A stretch of DNA of 22,178 bases from Paramacrobiotus richtersi (lineage: Eukaryota; Tardigrada; Eutardigrada; Parachela; Macrobiotidae). The notes below the pieces were generated by a model. It was not told the DNA's origin. It saw only the letters and a program-made list of their open reading frames with translations, and ran no database searches. This document shows positions 9,147 to 16,897 of this stretch, piece by piece; the stretch's first letter is position 1, and each line of letters opens with the position of its first letter. The translations under genes were made by a program, and so were the position numbers. The DNA is taken from NCBI GenBank assembly GCA_034698045.1, contig JAQGAU010000987.1, positions 1 to 22,178 on the forward strand. The letters are read 5' to 3'.

Positions 9147-9470
9147 TATTGTCTCGTCGACCATTTAAATGATCGAGTGACAAAACTTACAAGGGAACAT
9201 TTTCGGGGTCTACATTCAGAACAATTCAAAAACCTGTATATCGCTACACAACGACCCAATGAACTTAAAAAAATAATATTGGCTGCTGGGAAGCAGTTGG
9301 GTCCCATGGGGGTAATCCCTATGTTAAGCAAACGGGACAATGTATACCGTATGCCGCGCATACGACATTCTGTACAACCAGACTGGATACACTTCTGTGC
9401 TATCAAGCAACGTATAGACTTCACACCAACATTTCAAAACAGCGATATCAAGATATCATATAAACAATAA
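9147..9470 (+). CDS. Unidentified coding-like segment in the left arm of the inverted duplication
   Basis: Open from 9147 (just after a TGA) to 9470, with no ATG at the start, so if real it is an exon or a captured fragment. The product includes CLVDHLNDRVTKLTREHFRG, then NLYIATQRPNELKK, AAGKQLGPMGVIPMLSK and NVYRMPRIRH. The right arm encodes KLTREHFQGLNSEKLQNLYM, ATHRPNELKK and AAGKQLGPMGV on the minus strand before a stop. Codon-third-position differences between the arms argue that the sequence was once translated. I do not recognise the family. No host exon fits nearby; it lies next to a MITE and may be a gene fragment picked up by a mobile element. Confidence 0.35.
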   Translation, partial: YCLVDHLNDRVTKLTREHFRGLHSEQFKNLYIATQRPNELKKIILAAGKQLGPMGVIPMLSKRDNVYRMPRIRHSVQPDWIHFCAIKQRIDFTPTFQNSDIKISYKQ

Positions 9471-9722
9471 AAACAATAGAACGTTCTAACGTTGCCTGAC
9501 AGCACAAAATAATATCCAGTCTTGTTGTACAGTATGCCGTATGCATGGCATACGGTATACATTGTCCGTATGCTTAACATAGGTATACCCCCATGGGGCC
9601 CAACTGCTTCCCAGCAGCTACTATTATTTTTTTTTTAAGTTCATTGGGTCGATGTGTGGCCATATACAAGTTTTGGAGTTTTTCTGAATTTAAACCCTGA
9701 AAATGTTCCCTTGTTAGTTTAC
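9183..9722. repeat. Inverted duplication (arms about 230 bp)
   Basis: Arm 9183-9413 matches the complement of 9487-9722 with scattered differences (shared CAAGGGAACATTTTC, GACCCAATGAACTTAAAAA, GCTGCTGGGAAGCAGTTGGG, GACAATGTATACCGTATGCC). The spacer is about 75 bp. The differences fall largely at third codon positions of one shared reading frame. Confidence 0.82.
9516..9716 (-). pseudogene. Second, broken copy of the LTREHF...RPNELKK segment
   Basis: On the minus strand of the right arm: KLTREHFQG, NLYMATHRPNELKK, AAGKQLGPMGV, then a different frame and a TAA. One or more small indels separate it from the left-arm copy. Confidence 0.35.
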
Positions 9723-10168
9723 CGGCAAATTTGTCGTGACTCGCAGATCTTCATCGCATAGTGACAAAACCGTTGTCCTGGTATGTGTGCTGTATTTCTG
9801 CATCTGCTCAAGGTCTTAATGGGAACCTTGATAGCCACTACACGTGACTACAGTATGCGGGGAGGTCATAACTGTAAATCCGTAATATCTGTCCGTGTTA
9901 TTCTGGTCCGTTGTATGCTTTACTTCGTTACTTTATTTGACTGTTTCCAGAAAAAGGCGAAAATGCATTAGCAATATGGAATGAAAATTAATAATAAAAT
10001 GCACAATCCCAAGAGTAAGCATTTCAAAGTACCACCACGGAGGCCGCATTTCACAGCCGGATCGTGCGCAGTTTATCAGCACAAGCTTGACAGCATAGTC
10101 TTGTAATATGAGCGGTAACTACTGAGCTTCACGTCTGCATCAGACTGTCACGGGCACTGCAAGCTACT
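9723..10168. other. 3' flank of the long minus-strand gene
   Basis: A minus-strand AATAAA at 9937-9932 would give a 3' UTR of about 230 nt after the stop at 10169. No gene seen on the plus strand. Confidence 0.4.
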
Positions 10169-10694
10169 TCAGCACACCGCTTCGTACACCACGGCTGCAG
10201 AGTCATCTTCACTGTGCTTAAGAGCCACGGCGATATATTTACTGCTAGCTGAGATATCGAAACAGTTACATTCTCCCCTTCCCTCGTCAGGCATCTCGTC
10301 GCAGGCGACATATCCGTACGGATGATGCAGAACACGCAGATTGTAGTTGGTAACCCAAGCAAGCCATTCTCCAGAACGAGCATATTTCACCGTACTGGTC
10401 AGCGCGGGTTTTTCGGCTGCGTCGAGTTTTTCTTCGCTAAGCCGTACTAGATATGATTGACGTAATTCGGACTTATGCACGTCTACAGCTGGAGTTGTTA
10501 CAATGTCACAATATCCATATCGTGCGCCCAGTCCCACGGCTACCCAGTCGTCGTCTGTGGGACAGCAACTAACTGACGAAATATCGCTCCACGTCCGTTC
10601 TCTCCTGAAGCACCAAGAAGCACTGGCACGAATGTCCCAGCAGGTTAAGTCACCCTCGTTTCCACCAACACCAACCCATAAGGTCCTTCCGTTA
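10169..10694 (-). CDS. Exon 4: Groucho-like blades 4-7 and stop
   Basis: The acceptor is GTTTTCCTGATTACAG|T. The translation aligns with the rest of the TLE propeller: NGRTLWVGVGG...TCWDIR, SCCPTDDDWVAVGLG, VKYARSGEWLAWVTNYNLRV, HHPYG, FDISASSKYIAVA and AAVVYEAVC against GTKLWTGG...[58 protein letters not shown] and ATVYEVIY. The stop is TGA at 10169-10171. The frame begins at 10694, earlier than the ATG-like codon at 10537, because blade 4 is encoded there. Confidence 0.82.
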
Positions 10695-13600
10695 CTGTAA
10701 TCAGGAAAACACGATAAATTCGGCTACAGACTACTTGTTACACAAAATGCCGAGTAATCTCAGAATACGGGAAACTATAAAATACGAGTAAGTACCTTAA
10801 TTTGTATTCCAAACTGCGGTTGTGTAAAACATAATAACAAGTTCATAACCACGCGACCACAAGTTCGTTTGCTGTTTGTAACAAATTTATGACGGGTCGC
10901 ATTTGTTGAACGATATGAATGAAGGCTTACACCCTTAAGCCGCTTACTGTTTGATGCGTAAATGTAGCGAACTGGTTCGAGGTTTGAGCTAATGTACTGC
11001 GTCGAACTTGTGCTTACCTAGAAATGTCAAGGTCTTGGACACTCGTTTGAAGGTCGAAAGAGTCGAATTCTGGTGGTGTCCTCTTCTATTTCGGCAGAAT
11101 GAAACACTTTTATCGCGCGAGCTTTGATAAAAGCAGCCGTTAAATATTTTAACCTTCCTACCAATACCGCTGAAGTAAAGTGCATTTTAATGAAGACGAA
11201 AACTAATGAATATGATATCGTTAGACAAGCGCCGTGTTTAGTAAATAATCAGCAGACATCATAAATAATCAGCAGACATCCTGCAAGACTGAATAAGTTA
11301 TTAAACAGAGCCGAGGATCGCAAAACTCCGGAATGATTAAAACGAAACACAGCCCGAAATCTGTCCGATCGTTTTTTCGGGCGTTCTAGATAAACAGTTT
11401 CGAAGCGAGATCAACTCCTTTGCCACTGTCGTTGTTTCAAACAATATCCTATCATTTGTTATCGACCGGAACAAATCGAAGGTCTTCTATACTCCAACGC
11501 ATTTGTTTTTCTGCGTCTTCCTTTCGGACACAATTGCTCTCTTCGAAATGGCCGGATTCGCTTTCAGTTTGACTAGCGTGTTCTTTGTAACGAGCTCTGG
11601 AGCCCTATTGTTTTTGCACGACACTTTTTCAAAAATAAAAAAGTTATTACAATTATTACTTTATTACCGCTAATACCAGACACATAGCTTTTGCAGACTG
11701 AGTGGAGAGGAAAGCGCCTTGCGCAACTGAAGACAATCAAAAAGCGGATCTGACACACATGAAACGCAGGTCTGCGATTTTATCGTTATTATGTGGCTCC
11801 GGTCTTCATTGCCAGTGTCAGCAGAGACCGATTGCGTAGTTAAAATTTGGAACGATATTGCAAGATTACACTGATTTTATCTTTATTGGTAAACCCAGAA
11901 GCCGTACGACAATCTACATACAATCTGTACAACAATACAGTCAAATAAAAAACTTGTTTCAATCCGCACGGCATGGACCAGTGCTCGTAGTCAGCAGGCC
12001 ATTAGTCTGTTTTATACTGTTATAATGCTTAACATGCTCTGGTTTGTTTTCCTGCAGCCATGGTCTGTTGGTTTAAGAGGAAAGAGTTTTCCTGTACTGG
12101 TGGACGCTAAACCTCATTAAACTAAACTAAACTAAACTGGGACTACCATGCATGATTTCGCCGCTTAAACGCTGAAACAAAAAACAGGTTGATCGGCTTT
12201 CCCCAGTTTTCAAACACTGATTAATATACGTCATGCAATTGTACAAAAACAAATCGATTTTTCAGTTATTCGCCGCCCGAGGGTGTTCGGGCTGCAATGA
12301 TTTCTTCAACTGTTATAAAAACTAGATAATCGCTGCGCGGGGGCAGCTGCGGAAAAAGCTTTTGCGCTCAAAATGTGGAAATATAGGACGATTCTCGACC
12401 GTTGTTATTTTGTTCCTTTGGCAGGCGAATCGTTCGGGACTTGGTGTGAAGCAGCTATTGTGTTGTTTAAAGAGATTGGCAGGAAATTGTATTTGAAAAC
12501 TGGCGAAAGCCGATCGACTTGTTTTTTGTTTCAACGTTTGAGTTTAGAAATTATGCGTGGTAACGCTCAGCTGATTACGAGTACTGTCCCCTGTCGTGCA
12601 GACTGGAATAAGTTTTTTCTTTGATTGGAATGTTTTATCTAGATATTAGTACGACAACTGGGTGAACCAATAAACCTAGTAAGATAATCGCTCTCCGCTG
12701 ATACTGACGATGAATACCGGCCGTTACAACGTATGGCGGCTTTTAGTATGCGAAAGATCCGCGATTGACTTCTTATTGTTAGACTGCCATAGACTGCGCA
12801 AGGGGCTTTTCGCTCTCGTGAGTCTTCCAACGACTGTATCGCCTGACATTAGCGGTAAACACATAATCCTGATAACTTCGTCATTTTTGAAAAGGTATGG
12901 TTCAAAAACAATAAGTTTCCAGAATTCGTAGTGTGGATCATGCTTGTACAATTTCAAGCAAATCGAACCATTTTGAAGAAAGAAAGTTATCGTGTCCGAC
13001 AGAAATACGTTCACTTCAGTAACATGAGGACAATAAATGAAGTATAACCTACGCTCCGCTCCGGTGGAAAATAACCCTTATGTACCAGGTAATCGCTCTC
13101 TGCTGAATGGCGCTGATGCTGGCGTTCAAGGCCGGAGCGGTGTAATGCGGACATAAGCGCAGGGCTGCCTTTCGTGCGTGCCAGATACGCTTTTCATTGT
13201 TGTTTTCAGTAGTTACGCAACGCGCTTTCTCTCTGCTCAATCTCCAAACGACTATCGTCTGATATTAGCGGTAAATACATAATCCTAATAACTTTGTTGT
13301 TTTTAGGAAAGTATGGTTCAAAAACGATAGGGTTGCAGAACTCGTGAAGTAGAACATGCTTGTCAAATTTCAAGAAAACTGGACCATTTCAAAGAAAGTT
13401 AGCGTATCCGAAAGAAAACGGCAGGCGGACAAAAATGCGTTAAAGCCGAGCATAGAAGGCTCGCTCCGCTCCGGTCGAACAGCTTTTATACTAGGTGATC
13501 GCTCTCCGCTGATGCTGGCGATGAAGACCGGAGCAGTACTAAATTTAGTAGTACAGAGATCAACGCGTAGGCTGCTTTTCATACGAGCAAGATCCGCTTT

Positions 13601-16046
13601 TGAATGTCTTCAGCTGCGCAAGAGGCTTGTGTATTAGCGATGCATACTCAAAGCAGTTTAATCTTCATAACTCTGTTATTTTTTGAAAAGTATGGCTCAA
13701 AAACAATAGGGCTCCAGAACTCGTGACGAAAAACATGCTGGTCAAATTCAAAGCAAATCGGACCAGTTTGAAGAGAGTTATCGTCGGCGAAAGGAATACA
13801 ATGGACTTCCCGGATTTCCGTAACAGAAAAAACTGCATTCCGGTCGATAAAATTGACTCTAAAATTTGACCATGCTAGCCGGCCAGCAGTGCGGCACCAT
13901 CCCGGTTACTCTTATCGGAAAAATCTTAATCTTATATAGATAAAATCAAGTGTGCTCGAAATTTTCAGAGCTGCTGAGCAACTTTACGTAAGGAAGTGAC
14001 CTTATATTGGTTAAAAACCTTGTAATGAATTGTTACCGTTTGCTGGTACAGTGATTACACCACGATCCGAGCGGCTTGGTACCCTGCAGAGGTCTGCAGA
14101 AGTCGTGAACGTTTTCCGCCCAATCGTGCACGCTGAACGAGCTGACAATTTGTTGGTTGTGTAAATCCCACAATGTGACGCTTTCTCCACGTGCTACGAA
14201 GCACACTCTGGCATCCTCGGATATAACAAACGGACCATGTGTAACGCAGTCACCACTAGCTAACGTCCCGCGCCGCAATCTTCCCTTTAGCTAAACACAA
14301 ATCGATCAGGAGGTAGAAGATACAAAGCAGGCTTTGCGTCATATGAGCTTGTTGATCGCTGATTAGCTGGCAGGTAGCATTCAGCGCAGTTTTAAGAATC
14401 TAACGAGTAATGCAGATTTTGTTTTATAAGTAAATGTTCAAGGGTGCACTATCAAAATTAAGCATTCATAATAAAACTGCCCGTTAATATGGTATTAAAA
14501 TTTGGTATATTTACACCGTTCGAAGATTCATTATCACAATGCGAATTTACCATGGGAACACCGCTGCCACTTAGATCCCATATTGCCAATTCTTCCATTC
14601 CTCCAGCAATCACTACACTACCGTCAGTCGATGTTCTGCATGACCGTACAATCTCACGTTCCCCTGAAGTGCAGCCAAGCATCTTATATGACAACCGGGT
14701 CAATTTAGAACCGGAGATGGAATTCCCATCCAGAGGTACATTCCACATGCGCACACCGTCCCGACCGCCGGTGAACACATAGCAGTCACCGCTCATGCTC
14801 AACGCGTTGATCAGTTCGCCATTAGACAGTTTTGCAATTTGTTTTAAATTTCGAGGGCAGTTCCGACGCGACCGGACATCTGGAAATACTGTTGGACGCA
14901 GATCATTTGGACAAGGCCGAGGACTATCTGCCAAAAAAAACTGAATGTATGCATTTTGCTATTGAGCTTCATTGTCAACGAAGTGATTACCACGTGATGA
15001 CTCTTCGAATGAATAAGTCTTGCAGATCACGAGCTGCATTGTCCATTGCATTCCTTTGTACTTCATGTTATACGTCTTTTCCCACTGCACTGGTCGTTGT
15101 GTATCGTGCTTATCATACCAGGACGATTCAGGAGCAACAATTTCGAGGAACTGTTGGACCAGATCGGCAATTGGGCTGACCCTTGCGCTGCCGCTGATTG
15201 TTACGATAATTTGTCGAGGCCGAAACTGAAGATTGGCATGAATGCAACCAGCGAGCTTCATTGTGTATTGAGGTACCAGGCACGACCCGTTAGTCCGTCG
15301 AGGTGTCAGGCAGTCAAACCGTGGATCAGTTCTGTACGGTTTTAGGGCGTCAATGTCTATCCGGATCCGGCAGAAACTTTCCACGCGTAGCCAACAGTTC
15401 CATAGCTTGCAGACAGAACGCGCGTGTGCTTGCTCATCAGTAAACAGATAACCGAAAATTTTTAACATCAGTTCCTTCGGCAGAACCTTATTAATGCAGC
15501 TTGCGGCAGCTGCATTGTTTGAGTGCGCTGGATATACCGACTGAGAGACGTCCACTTCAGGTTTAAAGGGCTGCATCACTTTTACGGCTTTTGCCAGCCC
15601 GTTCAAGAAAGCTGGATTGATGCAACAGCGAAACTCCGATGGGATTTTGTCGAATCGCACATAATCATCCGGAACTACGATATCCAGAGCTTCAGCGCTC
15701 GTAATATTGGCCCGTACAAGTGCGAACTCATGGCGCTTCCTCAATAGGAGTTCGCCAGGATACCACGTCCATGGCACACTTTTAGAAAGTTGCAGCAAAA
15801 CTTCGACCATGAATGGCTTTTTCATCAACGGGGATAATTCTGGTTGATCATGATCTCTAAAAAAGCTCGCTTCGATATATGGAATACCTTATCCAGTGGT
15901 ACAGTGTGTTTTGACTGCTTCCCATATAGCATATCCACGGCTGCTGTCTCTTTTGTTATAGACAAGAGCAGTCCACGATGCATCTGTCCGTCTTCTCCTT
16001 GAATATCCACAGCATCAAAGCGGTTTACCCTCAGAGGAAACAACAT
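10169..16046 (-). CDS. Tudor-like / F-box / Groucho-type WD40 chimeric protein (copy 2, four-exon model)
   Basis: Model: exon 1 16046-14991, exon 2 14927-14551, exon 3 14290-14037, exon 4 10694-10169. Introns are 63 nt, 260 nt and about 3.34 kb, all GT...AG with matching phases (1, 0, 2). Product about 737 residues: two FMRP/Agenet-like barrels, an F-box, a family-specific region, then a seven-bladed WD40 propeller that aligns end to end with the C-terminus of Groucho/TLE, including the FPDV...PRNLKQIAKLSNGE lead-in. F-box proteins recruit substrates to SCF ubiquitin ligases through Skp1, and Groucho propellers bind short repressor peptides, so the inferred role is a substrate receptor. Exon 1 is interrupted by one missing base near 15855; net length is in frame if that base is counted, which suggests a recent loss or an assembly error. 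The join is inferred from splice signals, not from transcripts; two adjacent genes remain the alternative. Confidence 0.6.
11440..11845 (-). repeat. 400-bp intronic repeat, inverted copy (D)
   Basis: On the minus strand it follows the same order as the copies at 12678-13830: CTCTGCTGACACTGGCAATG, AAGACCGGAGC, GCGCAAGGCGCTTT, TTAGCGGTAA, AAAAACAATAGGGCTCCAGA, TGTCCGAAAGGAA. Confidence 0.75.
12116..12137. repeat. (ACTAA)n short run
   Basis: TTAAACTAAACTAAACTAAAC follows GCTAAACCTCA. A short 3' tail of this kind can mark the end of a retroposon, but nothing else supports one here. Confidence 0.6.
12152..12550. repeat. Inverted repeat with about 55-bp arms
   Basis: The complement of 12152-12215 matches 12490-12550 (TTTGAAAACTGG, GAAAGCCGATC, TGTTTTTTGTTTCA, CGTTT). 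The spacer is about 275 bp. Probably a small fold-back element within the intron. Confidence 0.7.
12678..13830 (+). repeat. Three tandem copies of the 400-bp repeat (A, B, C)
   Basis: Approximate units are 12678-13080, 13085-13488 and 13490-13830. Each starts ATCGCTCTCxGCTGATxxTG, continues through a GATCCGC or GATACGC and a GCGCAAG/GCGCGCTTT motif, TATTAGCGGTAAA (two copies), AAAGTATGGTTCAAAAACAAT, CAGAAxTCGTG, CATGCTxGTCAAATTxCAA, and GTTATCGTxxxCGAAAG, then a link with CGCTCCGCTCCGGT. Divergence is substantial, so this is an old array. Frames in it are not conserved between units. Confidence 0.78.
14037..14290 (-). CDS. Exon 3: Groucho-like blade 3
   Basis: It begins CTAAAGGGA after the acceptor GTGTTTAG. 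FVISEDARVCFVA and VTLWDLHNQQIVSSF match LAISPDSKVCFSC and AVWDLHNQTLVRQF of Groucho. The end is less certain: CG|GTAACA at 14036 keeps phase with exon 4 and leaves an insert of about 20 residues (LQGTKPLGSWCNHC...), while TG|GTGTAA a little upstream would also be in phase and give a shorter insert. Confidence 0.78.
14551..14927 (-). CDS. Exon 2: start of the Groucho-like WD40 propeller (blades 1-2)
   Basis: The translation aligns with the TLE/Groucho propeller start: FPDVRSRRNCPRNLKQIAKL, LSNGELINALSMSG, VFTGGRDGVRMWNVP, IVRSCRTSTDG and IAGGMEELAIWDL correspond to FPPD-GPGIPRHARQINTL, LSHGEVVCAV, VYTGGKGCVKVWD, YIRSC and VGGEASTLSIWDL. The donor is ATG|GTAAAT. The upstream TTG-initiated frame from 14934 is only read-through of the intron end. 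Confidence 0.82.
14928..14990 (-). other. 63-nt intron joining F-box and Groucho coding parts
   Basis: It starts GTAATC and ends in a polypyrimidine run, TTTTTTTTGGCAG. Exon 1 leaves one base (G) and exon 2 supplies two (AT), making an Asp codon, so the frame passes from SSR into DSPRPCPNDLRP. The short length and strong acceptor make chance unlikely, but this needs transcript support. Confidence 0.7.
14991..16046 (-). CDS. Exon 1: tandem Tudor-like barrels, F-box and family-specific region
   Basis: ATG at 16046 starts MLFPLRVNRFDAVDIQGEDG, nearly identical to copy 1. The first barrel ends near VPLDKVFHISKRAFLE. A base is missing relative to copy 1 at 15855/15854 (GAG-ATCATG against GAGCATCAC), closing this frame at 15825; the downstream frame restarts MKKPFMVEVLLQL at 15825 and stays open to 14959. 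There is also an 18-nt in-frame deletion relative to copy 1. The second barrel runs to DIVVPDDYVRF. The F-box is KVLPKELMLKIFGYLF...ARSVCKLWNCWLR, about residues 115-148 of the downstream frame. After it, a region with CIHANLQFRPRQIIVTISG and YNMKYKGMQWTMQLVI is unassigned. The donor is G|GTAATC at 14990. Without splicing the frame ends at 14959 as HFVDNEAQ. Confidence 0.78.
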
Positions 16047-16297
16047 CACTGTTAACCTTTAAAAACTGCAAGTTCTCTTTAATTGTCCGAAAAGTCGGTG
16101 TGTACACTGGATTCTGAACTTGCCCAATACCCGTAAACCACTAACAATAAGATGTAACTAATAAAAAATAATACCCTTGCTGAACCGCATGTACTACATA
16201 CTTACCGAACACGATAACTTGCGGTCGATCGGGCAACCAAGCCGGCATGTACCTATGACAATCCATGAAACACTCGTAAGAAACTGCGTGAATCAAC

Positions 16298-16431
16298 GTG
16301 TTGATGTGCGTGATTTATGCGTGATATCAAGTACACAAGCCATGTGAATAGCGATGCCTTTCTTGTGTTGATGTGCGTGATTTATGCGTGATATCAAGTA
16401 CACAAGCCATGTGAATAGCGATGCCTTTCTT
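16298..16431. repeat. Perfect 2 x 67-bp tandem duplication
   Basis: The unit beginning GTTGATGTGCGTGATTTATG and ending GATGCCTTTCTT occurs twice without visible difference. The left block has a single diverged copy near 945-975. Perfect identity implies a recent event. Confidence 0.88.
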
Positions 16432-16514
16432 CCGGTGGGCCGGTAGTACAGAATGTGGGTAAGAATGTACAAGTGGGGCACAATAAATACAAAGGAACAG
16501 TAGGCCGGCGAATG

Positions 16515-16740
16515 CAAGCTATGAAACTTCGAGACTGCGAGCCTGCGGGACATCGAGGCTGCGGGACTGTGGGACTGCGAGGCTGCGAGGCTGCGCGCCT
16601 GCGGGACTGCGAGCCTGCAAGCCTGCAGGACTGCGAGCCTGCGGGACTGCGAGCCTGCGAAGCTGCGAGTCTGCAAATCTGCGGGACTGCGAGCCTGCGA
16701 GCCTGCGAAACCTGCGAAACCTGCGAAGCTGCGAAAGTCT
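16515..16740 (+). repeat. GC-rich minisatellite, CTGCGAGCCTGCGGGA type
   Basis: About 220 bp of 8-10-bp units with the core CTGCGRG or CTGCGRAGC (GACTGCGAGC, CTGCGGGACTGC, CTGCGAAGCTGC). The long frames through it on both strands (95 and 127 codons, rich in Cys/Ala/Arg/Leu) are products of the repeat. A four-unit patch of the same motif, ACTGCGAAGCCTGCGAAGCC, is at 18369-18393 near the other end of the element, in the same orientation. Confidence 0.85.
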
Positions 16741-16865
16741 GATAGCTGCAGTTGCTAAGTTAGTTGATCTGTGCAGTGTTACGTTAACGTTGAACCTTGT
16801 GAGAATATGTTTCGATTGTTTGTTTATAAACTGTTTTTGTAAAACATTGCTTTAGAAATAAATAT

Positions 16866-16897
16866 GATATATGATATATGATATATGATATATGATA
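16866..16897. repeat. (GATATAT)n microsatellite
   Basis: Four and a half units of GATATAT within the 2-kb insertion. Confidence 0.85.

Larger units (their letters stand above)
10695..14036. other. Large last intron, repeat-filled
   Basis: Lies between exons 3 and 4. It holds a roughly 400-bp repeat in three direct copies and one inverted copy, an inverted repeat at 12152-12550, an 18-bp direct repeat AATAATCAGCAGACATC... near 11245-11281, and a short ACTAA run. I see no further exon in it on either strand. Confidence 0.5.

Noticed and set aside
10129-10537. Reading the 10169-10537 frame as a separate small gene starting at 10537
   Set aside because: The Groucho alignment continues upstream without a break to the acceptor at 10695, and the codon at 10537 is internal to blade 4/5.
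12724-13014. 96-codon minus-strand frame in the intronic repeat (NVFLSDTITFFLQNGS...)
   Set aside because: Similar words recur in the other repeat units, but frames are broken differently in each, so it looks like incidental translation of a non-coding repeat.
14959-15828. Treating the F-box frame as a complete single-exon gene ending at 14959
   Set aside because: The last codons (GNHFVDNEAQ) overlap a good donor, and a phase-matched 63-nt intron leads to the WD40 exon. It is still possible as an alternative transcript.
16293-16742. Cys/Arg/Ala/Leu-rich long frames on both strands
   Set aside because: Produced by translating the GC-rich minisatellite and the 67-bp duplication.
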